Positions 1 through 8,946 of a stretch of 64,000 nt of DNA are shown piece by piece. The DNA comes from an uncultured Chloroflexales bacterium (GTDB lineage Bacteria; Chloroflexota; Chloroflexia; Chloroflexales; Chloroflexaceae). Position numbers and translations under genes: made by a program. Positions within the stretch are counted from its first letter, which is position 1. The number at the start of each line of letters is the position of its first letter. The stretch is taken from NCBI GenBank assembly GCA_937918935.1, contig CAKZSI010000030.1:1-64000 (forward strand). The letters run 5' to 3'. Under the pieces are notes generated by a model. The model made no database searches. It was not told where the DNA came from and saw only the letters and a program-made list of their open reading frames with translations.

Positions 1-21
1 CGGGAGGGTGCTACCCTCCCG
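1..21. repeat. Short palindrome, family B repeat
   Basis: Perfect 9-bp inverted repeat (CGGGAGGGT / ACCCTCCCG) with a 3-base loop, directly upstream of rbfA. It is the first of many GGGAGGG-N3-5-CCCTCCC elements in this window. Confidence 0.8.
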
Positions 22-44
22 GACCCTCCCCTCCGGGGTAACCG

Positions 45-455
45 ATGTCGAAACAGCGGCTCCAGCAGATCGCCGATACTATGCAGCAGATCATCGGCGA
101 AGTCATCCAGTATGAACTGAAGGATCCGCGCATTGGCTTCGCCACCGTTACCGGGGTAGAGGTCAGCGCTGATCTCCAGCACGCCAGAGTGCGCGTCTCG
201 ATCATGGGTGATCCCGCACAGCAGGCCGAGACGCTGGAGGGCCTCGAACGCGCCAAAGGCTTCATTCGCAAGCGCGTGGCCGAGGAGATGAGCCATATGC
301 GCTTTATCCCCGAATTGCGCTTCGTTCACGATACGTCGCTTGAGTACAGTCTCCATATTCAGGAACTGCTGCGCCAGGTGGAAGAGGAACGCAGGGCCAA
401 TCCCCCCAGACTCGACGACGAACGGCCCGATGCGGAAGAGCGCCCCGGGGAATGA
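45..455 (+). CDS. rbfA: Ribosome-binding factor A
   Basis: 136 residues, the usual length for RbfA, a cold-shock-associated KH-fold protein that binds the small subunit and is needed for late 16S rRNA 5'-end maturation. The N-terminal part fits the family pattern: [20 protein letters not shown], then a strand region with [16 protein letters not shown] near residues 38-53, then IRKRVAEEM and the conserved PEL(R)F segment near residue 90. The C-terminal 25 residues are charged and variable. The ATG at 45 follows a GGGGT stretch six bases upstream. Its position just before nrnA and truB matches the widespread infB-rbfA-nrnA-truB cluster, so infB is expected just left of the window. Confidence 0.93.
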   Translation: MSKQRLQQIADTMQQIIGEVIQYELKDPRIGFATVTGVEVSADLQHARVRVSIMGDPAQQAETLEGLERAKGFIRKRVAEEMSHMRFIPELRFVHDTSLEYSLHIQELLRQVEEERRANPPRLDDERPDAEERPGE

Positions 456-477
456 GAGGCACATTACGAGAGGGTTC

Positions 478-496
478 GGGAGGGCTACGCCCTCCC
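478..496. repeat. Family B palindrome
   Basis: GGGAGGGC / GCCCTCCC, 8-bp perfect inverted repeat with a 3-base loop, between rbfA and the methyltransferase start. Confidence 0.8.
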
Positions 497-516
497 AATT
501 GTTCCACCCGGACCCT

Positions 517-1101
517 ATGGACGGACCGGACGCCTACTACAAGAAGCGCATTCCCTACACCCTGCGCGGCCAGCAGTTCGCCTTCGATGTGGGATACACG
601 CTCTTCTCGTCGTTTCAGGTTGACGAGGGCACCGATCTGCTGCTACGGACCATCGAGCCCTCTGAGCCGCCCACGCGCATCCTCGACCTCGGGTGCGGCA
701 TCGGGGTGATCGGCATCGCCCTGGCACGGCGTTACCCCCAGGCCACGGTGGTGCTGGCCGACAAGGATCTACTGGCCGTGCGCTACGCCCGGCACAACCT
801 GGCGCTCAACGGCGTCACCAACGCCACCGTGGTCGGCAGCGTGGGGATGGAGGCCGTTCCACCGGGGCCGTATGACCTGATTGTCTCCAACGTGCCCGCC
901 AGGATCGGCGACCTGGCTATCGAACAGGAGTTCGTGCTTGCGCCCCTCGAACACCTGCGGCCCGGCGGCGAGTACTGGTTCGTGGTCGTCAGCGGGCTGA
1001 ACCACCTGATCCCGCGGCTGGGGCCGCGGCACAATCTCAAGCTCAAGGAGATCAAGAAGCGCTCCGGGCATACGGTGTACCGGCTGATAAAAGACGTGTA
1101 G
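517..1101 (+). CDS. Class I SAM-dependent methyltransferase (MTS/RsmC-like small domain)
   Basis: 194 residues from the ATG at 517. The open frame extends further upstream, but that part overlaps rbfA and a repeat, and the family-like sequence begins at MDGPDAYYKK. Motif I is clear (ILDLGCGIGVIGIALA, about residues 55-70), followed by an acidic motif II (VVLADKD). The catalytic NPP(Y/F) motif of the rRNA and protein methylases is replaced by SNVPA near residue 120. The fold is therefore that of the RsmC/HemK-related 'methyltransferase small' family, while the substrate is unclear. Lying inside the rbfA-nrnA-truB cluster, an rRNA or translation-factor target is a reasonable inference. It is not a convincing RsmC, which is about twice this length. 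Confidence 0.8.
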   Translation: MDGPDAYYKKRIPYTLRGQQFAFDVGYTLFSSFQVDEGTDLLLRTIEPSEPPTRILDLGCGIGVIGIALARRYPQATVVLADKDLLAVRYARHNLALNGVTNATVVGSVGMEAVPPGPYDLIVSNVPARIGDLAIEQEFVLAPLEHLRPGGEYWFVVVSGLNHLIPRLGPRHNLKLKEIKKRSGHTVYRLIKDV

Positions 1102-1193
1102 CGGGGCATCTGGTCAGCTTGCAAACCAGGCTCCAGGAGGGCCGCGCCCACGTGTACGAGTCTGTAAGAATAGTTTTTCACCAAATACTTGCC

Positions 1194-1234
1194 CCCTCTC
1201 CGGCCCTCCCCCGGTGAGGGAGGGCCGGAGAGGG
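1194..1234. repeat. 17-bp perfect inverted repeat (family C core)
   Basis: Left arm 1194-1210 and right arm 1218-1234 are exact reverse complements (arm starts CCCTCTCCGG) around a 7-base loop. It sits just ahead of the nrnA start at 1262. No T-run follows, so it is not a classical terminator. The flank AGTCTGTAA near 1159 resembles the flank of the repeat near 42530. Confidence 0.85.
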
Positions 1235-1261
1235 AGGCGAACATGTATTCCAGGTACCGCG

Positions 1262-2251
1262 ATGATCCACACCGACCCCGAAGCGGCCGCACCGCTGTTC
1301 CACGCACAGATCGCCCAGGCCCGGCGCATTCTGCTGCTCACCCACGTCAACCCCGACGGCGACGCGGTCGGGTCTATGCTCGGCGCGGCCCACGCCCTGC
1401 GCACCATCGGCAAGGAGCCGCTCTGCCTCCTCTCCTCGCCCCCGCCCTCCTACTGCCAGCGTCTTCCCGGCGCCGAGTGGCTCCAGGTCTTCCATCCCGG
1501 CGATGCACTGCCCGCAGCCGATCTGACCTGGATGCTCGACACCGCCACACCCCGGCGCGTCGGCCCCATCGCCGATGCCTACCTGCCCGAACTGTTCACG
1601 CGGCCATTGTTGATCACCGACCACCACGTGACCAACGACGGCGGCGGCTCGCTGAACCTGATTGACCCGCGAGCGGCCTCCACCGCCGATCTGCTCTTCC
1701 GCCTCCTGCGGGCCATGCAACTACCGGTCGGCCCCGAGGCCGCCACCTGCCTCTACCTCGGCCTTACCACTGACACCCAGAGCTTCCAGACCAGCAGCAC
1801 CTCGCCGCAGACCCTGCGCACCGCCGCCGATATGCTCGTCAGCGGCGCCGACCTGCGCGCAGTGATTACCGCGGTCTACTTCAGCATCCCCGAGAGCACC
1901 ATGCGCCTGACCGCCCTGGTTCTCAGCGACATGCGCCGCGAGGGGCCGCTGGCCTGGGCCAGTGTGACCCTGGCACACCTGGCCGCCACCGGGGCCGGCG
2001 ACGAGGCGACCGATGATACGATCATGCGTATGCAGCGCATTGACGGCGTGCGGGTCTGCGCCCTGTTCAAGGAGCGCGACAACGCCACGGTCAAACTCAG
2101 CCTGCGCTCCACGCCCGACATTGATGTCTCGATCATCGCCCAGCGCCTGGGGGGCGGGGGCCACACCCAGGCCGCCGGGGCCACGCTCCCCATGAGCCTG
2201 GAGGAGGCCCGGGCCGCCGTGCTGCCCTTGCTGCGGGCGAGTCTGGGCTAG
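1262..2251 (+). CDS. nrnA: DHH-family oligoribonuclease / pAp phosphatase
   Basis: 329 residues. NrnA degrades short RNA oligomers and dephosphorylates 3'-phosphoadenosine 5'-phosphate in the cytoplasm. Visible motifs are HVNPDGDAVGS (about residues 28-38, metal-binding motif I), LDTATP (motif II), the defining ITDHHVTNDG (motif III) and the DHHA1 signature RLGGGGHTQAAGA near the C-terminus. The ATG at 1262 starts the family-like sequence; upstream in-frame codons fall inside the palindromic repeat and are unlikely to be used. The neighbours rbfA and truB support the assignment. Some family members are annotated as phosphoesterase RecJ domain proteins, but the single-domain length fits NrnA, not RecJ. 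Confidence 0.92.
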   Translation: MIHTDPEAAAPLFHAQIAQARRILLLTHVNPDGDAVGSMLGAAHALRTIGKEPLCLLSSPPPSYCQRLPGAEWLQVFHPGDALPAADLTWMLDTATPRRVGPIADAYLPELFTRPLLITDHHVTNDGGGSLNLIDPRAASTADLLFRLLRAMQLPVGPEAATCLYLGLTTDTQSFQTSSTSPQTLRTAADMLVSGADLRAVITAVYFSIPESTMRLTALVLSDMRREGPLAWASVTLAHLAATGAGDEATDDTIMRMQRIDGVRVCALFKERDNATVKLSLRSTPDIDVSIIAQRLGGGGHTQAAGATLPMSLEEARAAVLPLLRASLG

Positions 2252-2600
2252 ATGTGCTATCACTCCACCACGCCCCACCTCGCAGCGGCGCATCCCACTG
2301 ACCACGTGTAATGTCTTTCACCGGCGGCTCGCTCCCCGCCGGGTATCCCTCATAGCTGCTCGCCATCCACTCCTACACGTTGCGGGCCATATCCAGCGCC
2401 CCACAGGCCGCGCCTGCCGGGCAACTGCCTACCGGCACCGGGCGATCCCGCCCGCTGTCCTTGAAGATGGCCCGCTCCGGGGTTGGCGGGGCCTCGCCCC
2501 AGGGGTAGCCATGGTACCCGCCCGCTCCATCCTGGACCGGCGACCTCCCACGCGGCCTCGGTGGGCGCAGGCCACCGCTGTCCGCCGCAACGTCTCAACA
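2250..2600 (-). pseudogene. Decayed formylglycine-generating-enzyme (SUMF1-like) domain
   Basis: Read on the minus strand, two frames together spell a degraded FGE/SUMF1 domain. The first frame gives PTEAAWE (compare family RLPTEAEWE). A frame change near 2495 leads to YPWGEA, then PVGSCPAGAACGALDMARNV, an in-frame TAG (plus-strand 2373-2375) where the family has Trp, then EWMASSYEGYP and LRGGAWW. The family consensus is roughly ALDMAGNVWEW and LRGGSW. The fragment lacks the N-terminal half and the C-terminal R-C-A-x-R region, and abuts the nrnA stop. At least one frameshift, one nonsense codon and truncation at both ends indicate a dead gene. Whether it came from duplication or transfer cannot be told here. 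Confidence 0.75.
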
Positions 2601-2661
2601 GGAAACAGGCCTTAATGGTACAATCAGACCATAGCCTCCCTGCCCAGGCTCATCGCAAACC

Positions 2662-3537
2662 ATGACTCTCCACGGCTATCTCAACATTGATAAACCCGCC
2701 GGCCCGACCTCGCACGACATCGTGGCGCGCGTCCGTCGCCTGGCGGGCCGCTCCACTCGCGTCGGGCATGCCGGCACGCTCGACCCTATGGCGACCGGGG
2801 TGTTGCCGGTGGCCCTGGGCCACGCCACGCGCCTGATCGAGTACCTGGCCGACGCGCGTAAGGGCTACGTGGGCCTGGTGCGCCTGGGAGTTACCACCGC
2901 GACCGACGACGCCGAAGGCGAGGTCCTGGCGACCCGCCCCGTGCCGCCCCTCGATGACGCGGCGATCGAGGCGGCCGTCACGCCGCTGCGGGGCGCTATC
3001 CTCCAGGTACCGCCGGCCTACGCCGCCCTGCACTACCAGGGTCGCCGGCTCTACGACCTGGCGCGTGCCGGCGCGGCCCCGGAACTGCCGCCGCGCACCG
3101 TGGTGATCTACCGCCTCGACTGGGAACACGCTGGTCCCGACACGCTGCGCATCGTAGTGGAGTGCGGCAAGGGGACCTACATCCGCAGCCTGGCGCGCGA
3201 CATCGGCGCGGCCCTGGGCTGCGGCGCACACCTGGCGGCGCTCCGGCGCACCTTCGTTGGCCCGTTCCACCTCGATACGGCTCTGCCCCTCGACACCCTC
3301 GGCGGCGACCCGGCTCAACTGGCCGCGGCGCTGCTCCCCCTCGAAACCGCCATTGCCGGCTGGCCCGCCATCACCCTCGACGCCGAGCAGGCGCGCCGCG
3401 TGGCGAACGGCATGCCCGTGGACCTCCCGGCCCTCGGCGGCGAACGGGCCCGCGCCTACGGCCCCGACGGCGCGCTGCTGGCCGTCCTGCGTCGCAGTGG
3501 CGATCACTGGCGCCCGGAAAAGGTGTTCCTCGCCTGA
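2662..3537 (+). CDS. truB: tRNA pseudouridine-55 synthase
   Basis: 291 residues. TruB converts U55 of the T-loop of elongator tRNAs to pseudouridine. The N-terminal YLNIDKPAGPTSHDIVARVR and the catalytic GHAGTLDPMATGVLPVALG are textbook; the nucleophile is Asp41. A later KGTYIRSLARDIG motif and a short PUA-like C-terminus complete the family pattern. The ATG at 2662 begins the conserved sequence. The gene is separated from nrnA by about 410 bases holding a pseudogene, so it may have its own promoter; a TACAAT at 2619-2624 is a possible -10 box without a good -35. Confidence 0.95.
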   Translation: MTLHGYLNIDKPAGPTSHDIVARVRRLAGRSTRVGHAGTLDPMATGVLPVALGHATRLIEYLADARKGYVGLVRLGVTTATDDAEGEVLATRPVPPLDDAAIEAAVTPLRGAILQVPPAYAALHYQGRRLYDLARAGAAPELPPRTVVIYRLDWEHAGPDTLRIVVECGKGTYIRSLARDIGAALGCGAHLAALRRTFVGPFHLDTALPLDTLGGDPAQLAAALLPLETAIAGWPAITLDAEQARRVANGMPVDLPALGGERARAYGPDGALLAVLRRSGDHWRPEKVFLA

Positions 3538-3601
3538 GGCATAGCTTACGGTCGGCGTCCCGGATAACAAGACCGTTACCTTCCCGGCGTTCCTCATGGT
3601 A

Positions 3602-3630
3602 TTGTCATGAACAGGTGGGCATGTTATAAT
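3602..3630 (+). promoter_or_regulatory. Sigma-70-type promoter of the mtnA riboswitch transcript
   Basis: TTGTCA at 3602-3607 and a perfect TATAAT at 3625-3630 with a 17-base spacer. The S-box aptamer begins about 48 bases after the -10 element. Confidence 0.8.
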
Positions 3631-3677
3631 CGCGCATCGTTCGGAGGGGTTCAACCGGCCCATCGAACTCCATAGCG

Positions 3678-3810
3678 CTCATCCAGAGGGGCTGAGGGAC
3701 TGGCCCGATGAAGCCCGGCAACCTCCGCAGTGGCACGGCGACAGCGATGGCCGTAACGCGGAACGGTGCCAATTCCAGCGGCGAGGCATGCGCGTTCGCC
3801 GGAAGATGAG
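3678..3810 (+). promoter_or_regulatory. SAM-I (S-box) riboswitch aptamer
   Basis: P1 is formed by CTCATC (3678-3683) and GATGAG (3805-3810). Inside are the typical S-box core segments: CCAGAGGGGCTGAGGGACTG, then GCCCGATGAAGCCCGGCAAC and GGTGCCAATTCC. Its position before mtnA and a methionine-cycle gene block fits. SAM binding would stabilise P1 and so free the downstream terminator; this regulatory logic is established for the class and inferred here. Confidence 0.93.
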
Positions 3811-3822
3811 AGGAACGTATGC

Positions 3823-3850
3823 AGCCTCTCGACGCGCGAGAGGCTTTTTT
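3823..3850 (+). terminator. Riboswitch expression-platform terminator
   Basis: Nine-bp stem AGCCTCTCG (3823-3831) / CGAGAGGCT (3837-3845), five-base loop, ending in a run of six T (3845-3850). The 3' strand of P1 plus the next bases (GAGAGG, 3808-3813) can instead pair with CCTCTC (3825-3830), giving the mutually exclusive antiterminator expected of an S-box. Confidence 0.88.
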
Positions 3851-3855
3851 ACAGT

Positions 3856-4908
3856 ATGGCCGAAGAACTGCGAACAGTCTGGTGGGAGGAAAGGGCTGTC
3901 TGTCTGATAGACCAGCGCCGCCTTCCACACGTCCAGGAAACGGTACGCTGCGCGGATGTGGCGACGGTGGCGTGGGCGATCAAGGCGATGGTGGTGCGCG
4001 GCGCACCGGCGATCGGCTGCACCGCCGCCTATGGCATGGCCCTGGCGGCCCGGCGCAGCGCGGCAACGACGTCGAACGACCTCATCGGCGAACTTGAGGC
4101 GGCGAAGGCCACCCTCGACGCGCAACGACCGACCGCGGTCAATCTGGCCTGGGCCACGAGCCGCGTGCTTGTCCGAGCGCAGGCCAGCGCCCCCGAGGGG
4201 CCGGCGGCGGTGCGCGACGCGGTGCTTGACGAGGCCCACGCCATTCTGGCCGAGGACCTGGCCATGTGCCACGCCATCGGCGACCACGGAGCGCCCCTGA
4301 TCCCCGCGCGGGGCCACGTGCTCACCCATTGCAACGCGGGGGGCCTGGCTACTGCCGGCTACGGCACGGCGCTGGCCCCCATCCGCACCGCCTTCGCCCA
4401 GGGACGCCCGATCCACGTCTTTGTGGACGAAACGCGCCCCTTCCTCCAGGGCGCCCGCCTCACGGCCTGGGAGTTGCAACAGGCGGGCATCCCCCTGACC
4501 CTGATCACCGACAATATGGCCGGCTACGTGATGCGCTGCGGGCGCGTTGACTGCGTGATCGTCGGTGCCGACCGCATCGTGGCCAATGGCGACACGGCCA
4601 ACAAGATCGGCACCTATAGCCTCGCCGTGCTCGCCCGCGCCCACGGCCTGCCCTTCTTCGTCGCCGCGCCATCGTCAACGATTGATCTTTCACTCGACCA
4701 CGGCGATCAGATCCCGATCGAGGAACGTCCCGAGGTAGAGGTCACGCACTGCGGCGGCCAGATGGTCGCGCCGGCCAACGTCCGCGCGGCCAACCCCGCC
4801 TTCGACGTGACGCCCAACGAGTTGATCACGGCCATCATCACCGAACAGGGCGTCGTCCATCCGCCGTTCGGCGACGGTCTGCGCCGCGTGGTTATGGAGA
4901 GGCGGTAG
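3856..4908 (+). CDS. mtnA: S-methyl-5-thioribose-1-phosphate isomerase
   Basis: 350 residues. MtnA isomerises 5-methylthioribose 1-phosphate to the ribulose form in methionine salvage. It shows VVRGAPAIG (about residues 46-54), the catalytic Cys in HCNAGGLATAGYGTAL near residue 157 and the catalytic Asp in GADRIVANGDTANKIGTY near residue 240, which separates it from eIF2B-like paralogues. The ATG at 3856 is chosen because upstream in-frame codons lie in the riboswitch and terminator. The only plausible ribosome-binding sequence, AGAGG at 3839-3843, is in the 3' arm of the terminator hairpin. The gene ends four bases before the next start, so they are probably co-transcribed. Confidence 0.93.
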   Translation: MAEELRTVWWEERAVCLIDQRRLPHVQETVRCADVATVAWAIKAMVVRGAPAIGCTAAYGMALAARRSAATTSNDLIGELEAAKATLDAQRPTAVNLAWATSRVLVRAQASAPEGPAAVRDAVLDEAHAILAEDLAMCHAIGDHGAPLIPARGHVLTHCNAGGLATAGYGTALAPIRTAFAQGRPIHVFVDETRPFLQGARLTAWELQQAGIPLTLITDNMAGYVMRCGRVDCVIVGADRIVANGDTANKIGTYSLAVLARAHGLPFFVAAPSSTIDLSLDHGDQIPIEERPEVEVTHCGGQMVAPANVRAANPAFDVTPNELITAIITEQGVVHPPFGDGLRRVVMERR

Positions 4909-4912
4909 CCGG

Positions 4913-6028
4913 GTGCCTGCGGCCGAGCAAACTTTTCGTCCCGCGGTCCTCGCGGCCAATCGAGCAGCTATGGCGCAATCGTTCGTTCCCGCCTGCCTCC
5001 CGGCGCCACGGGCGGGCCTGCCCTCCGTCAGGCCCTTCGCCCCCGACGCCACGACCACCATTGCCGTGCTGAGCCAGCGTGGAACGCACGCCAATCCCTT
5101 CGCCCTCTCCCTGGCCGGCTTTCCTGGCCTGACCCTGGCCGGCGAACCCCAGCAAGCCATTGTGCAGCGCCAGGGCGCGGAGGCGGGTCTCGACCGGCTT
5201 GCCCTTGCCTATCTGCGCGATGAACGCTCCGCGGGCGCGCCTCCCGCGGAGTACCAGAGCGCAATGCTGGAACAGGTGCGCTCACTCGAATCCACCCGCC
5301 CAGGGTTTATCAAGGTTGAGTTGACCGGGCCGGTCAGTCTGGCCCTGCTGAGTGTGGACGAGCACGAGCGCCCCCTGGCCTACGATCCGGGCCTGCGCGA
5401 GGCCCTTGGCCAGCACGTGGCCCTGCGGGCGCGCTGGCTCCACGAGCAGATGGCCATGGCCGGGGCGGCGCCGCTGCTGTGCCTCGACGAGACGTTCCTC
5501 GAGGTCCTCTCCTCGCCCTTCTGCCCGCTCGACTGGGACGAAGGCGCCGATCTGCTGGCGCGCACCCTGGCCGAAATCCCTGGCTGGCGCGGTCTGTGTG
5601 TCGCGGGAAGTATGCGCTGGGCCGAACTGCTCGAACTTCCCACTGACCTGATTATCTTCGACGCTGTCAGGCGCGAGGCCGAACTGGTGCAGGCCGCGGA
5701 CGCGATCGGTCAGTTTCTTGAGCGTGGCGGCGCCCTTGGATGGGGTATCGTGCCGGGGGAAATACCCGAGCCGGTCGAGCAGTGGCAGGGACTCCTGGCG
5801 CGCCGCTTCATTAGCGCCATCGAGCAGGTGGCGGTGGCAAGTAGTATGCCGGCGCAAGCCATCGCCGACCGCTCCCTGGTCAGCACCTGTAGCGCCCTCG
5901 GTCATCTGCCCGCCGACCAGGCGGCGCGCGCCGCCGCGCTCTGTGCAGAGATCGCCGCAGCAGCGCGGACTCATTTTGGCCTTGATCAGGCATCTCGGGC
6001 CGTCGCCGAACCGGCGCACCCGTCGTAG
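4913..6028 (+). CDS. MetE/UROD-like TIM-barrel protein, possible short methionine synthase
   Basis: 371 residues from a GTG at 4913, with GGAGAGGCGG just upstream. The sequence resembles the C-terminal catalytic barrel of cobalamin-independent methionine synthase, for example IKVELTGPVSLALL near residue 125, LCLDETFLEVL near 190, GWGIVPGEIPEP near 280 and a terminal SLVSTCSALGHL that may supply the zinc-binding Cys. It lacks the N-terminal barrel of full MetE (about 750 residues). Short 'core' methionine synthases that do not use folylpolyglutamate are known in archaea and some bacteria. Its place directly behind mtnA under the SAM riboswitch supports a role in making methionine, but the methyl donor is unknown. 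A generic uroporphyrinogen-decarboxylase-like methyltransferase is the alternative. Confidence 0.65.
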   Translation: MPAAEQTFRPAVLAANRAAMAQSFVPACLPAPRAGLPSVRPFAPDATTTIAVLSQRGTHANPFALSLAGFPGLTLAGEPQQAIVQRQGAEAGLDRLALAYLRDERSAGAPPAEYQSAMLEQVRSLESTRPGFIKVELTGPVSLALLSVDEHERPLAYDPGLREALGQHVALRARWLHEQMAMAGAAPLLCLDETFLEVLSSPFCPLDWDEGADLLARTLAEIPGWRGLCVAGSMRWAELLELPTDLIIFDAVRREAELVQAADAIGQFLERGGALGWGIVPGEIPEPVEQWQGLLARRFISAIEQVAVASSMPAQAIADRSLVSTCSALGHLPADQAARAAALCAEIAAAARTHFGLDQASRAVAEPAHPS

Positions 6029-6438
6029 GGGCGTGGGAGAACCCCGGTTTCCCCCGCGAACGGGCGGGTCCGGGAGGGTTTCGCCCTCTCAGGAACCTTT
6101 CCTTGCCATCCGGGTAACGGGACGCACCGGTGCGCCACAGGGAGTCGCTCCGGATAATCGGGTAATCCAGTTTCCTTCCAGGCGCACGTAGCCCTCCTCT
6201 GACAGGGGCGCAGGGAAACACGGTTTCCTCAACCTTCCGCGGGAGTTGTTCGGACAGGCTACTGGTGTGTGAACGAAGGTTTTTGCTAAACCCAGCCCCT
6301 CCCTGACCTCCCCCGCTGGGTGAGGGCGCCCGGCTCCTCCCCCCAACGGGGGAAAGCTGGGAGGGAGGCGGAAATTCAAGGAAACTTCCTTCACAGGCTG
6401 CGATTAGCATAACTCAAAACAATAGAGGAGAACTAACC
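6029..6438. repeat. Intergenic repeat block including a MITE-like element
   Basis: This 410-base gap holds a family B palindrome at about 6071-6092, a degraded family A palindrome near 6211-6235 (GGGAAACACGGTTTCC) and a larger element at 6268-6395. The larger one is flanked by imperfect inverted ends (TGTGAACGAAGG... at 6268 and ...GAAACTTCCTTCACA ending 6395) and has a CCCTCCC/GGGAGGG-rich core. Its right end is shared with the element at 42530-42660. No coding potential is apparent. Confidence 0.7.
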
Positions 6439-7413
6439 GTGCGGATCGTTGTGACCGGATCGCTGGCCTTCGACTACATTATGGACTTCCCGGGCTTTTT
6501 CCGGGATCATATGCTGATGGAGAAGGCCCACATGCTCTCCGTCAGCTTCCTGGTCGACTCGATGCGCAAAATGCGCGGAGGCGTGGCCGGAAACATCGCC
6601 TATAACCTGGCCCTGCTCGGCGAACGACCCTTGATCGTGGGCACGGTGGGCCACGACTTCGGGGAGTACGGGCGCTGGTTGGAGCAGCAGGGGGTTGACA
6701 TCAGCGGGATCACCGTCATCGAACACGAGTTTACCTCCTCATGCTTCATCAACACCGACCGGGCCAACAACCAGATCGTCGCCTTCTACGCTGGCGCGAT
6801 GGGCCACGACCATCACCGCTCCCTGAGCGACCGCGGACTGGTTGGCGATGATCTGGTGCTGATCTCGCCCACCAGCCCCGAGGCGATCGAGCGCTTCAGT
6901 GTCGAGTGCCAGCAACTCGGCGTACCCTACATCTTCGACCCGGGCAAGCAAACGCCACGCTTGACCGCCAACCACCTCGAAGTTGGTCTTCGGGGCGCGC
7001 GGGTGCTGGTGGGAAATGACTACGAGTTCGGGATGATGGCCCGGAAACTCGACATCAGTGAAGAGGAACTGATCGCCGCCACGCCCCTCACCGTGGTCAC
7101 CCGCGGTGAACAGGGCTCGCTGATCTATACCGAGGGGCGCCTGGCCGCCCGCATTCCCATCGCCCCTGTTACCGAGGTGAAGGACCCCACCGGCGCGGGC
7201 GACGCCTACCTGGCTGGCCTGGCCTTTGGCATCGCCCGCGACCTGCCCCTCGACGTGACCGGGCGCATCGCCGCCCTGGCCGCCGCCTATGCCATCGAGC
7301 AACGCGGATGTCAGGAGCATGCCTATGGCCGGGCCGAATTCGCCGAACGCTACCGCCAGGCCTTCGGCCATGACCTGCCCGCCGAGGCCCTCAGCAGTGC
7401 CAGCGTGGTGTAA
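6439..7413 (+). CDS. PfkB-family sugar/nucleoside kinase, probable adenosine kinase
   Basis: 324 residues from a GTG at 6439 preceded by AGAGGAGAAC. It belongs to the ribokinase/PfkB family: RGGVAGNIAYNLALLG near residues 50-65 (PfkB signature 1) and DPTGAGDAYLAGLAFG near 247-262 (signature 2, with the catalytic Asp in GAGD and the anion hole). The opening VTGSLAFDYIMDFPG resembles bacterial adenosine kinase-like members. Sitting between the methionine genes and ahcY, a role in clearing the adenosine released by SAH hydrolase is likely. That substrate assignment is inference from context; other PfkB sugar kinases have the same motifs. Confidence 0.75.
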   Translation: MRIVVTGSLAFDYIMDFPGFFRDHMLMEKAHMLSVSFLVDSMRKMRGGVAGNIAYNLALLGERPLIVGTVGHDFGEYGRWLEQQGVDISGITVIEHEFTSSCFINTDRANNQIVAFYAGAMGHDHHRSLSDRGLVGDDLVLISPTSPEAIERFSVECQQLGVPYIFDPGKQTPRLTANHLEVGLRGARVLVGNDYEFGMMARKLDISEEELIAATPLTVVTRGEQGSLIYTEGRLAARIPIAPVTEVKDPTGAGDAYLAGLAFGIARDLPLDVTGRIAALAAAYAIEQRGCQEHAYGRAEFAERYRQAFGHDLPAEALSSASVV

Positions 7414-8877
<1,464 letters not shown>

Positions 8878-8946
8878 TGAGGGCCACATTCTCACAGCAG
8901 GCACTGCAAGAACGTAGCCAGACACAACCAACGAAGGAAAAGGACC

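Noticed and set aside
3766-3855. Thirty extra codons in frame ahead of mtnA
   Set aside because: They overlap the S-box aptamer, antiterminator and terminator; the family sequence starts at the ATG at 3856.
6029-6438. A second SAM or SAH riboswitch before the kinase
   Set aside because: The gap is made of repeats and lacks the conserved S-box or SAH-switch core sequences.
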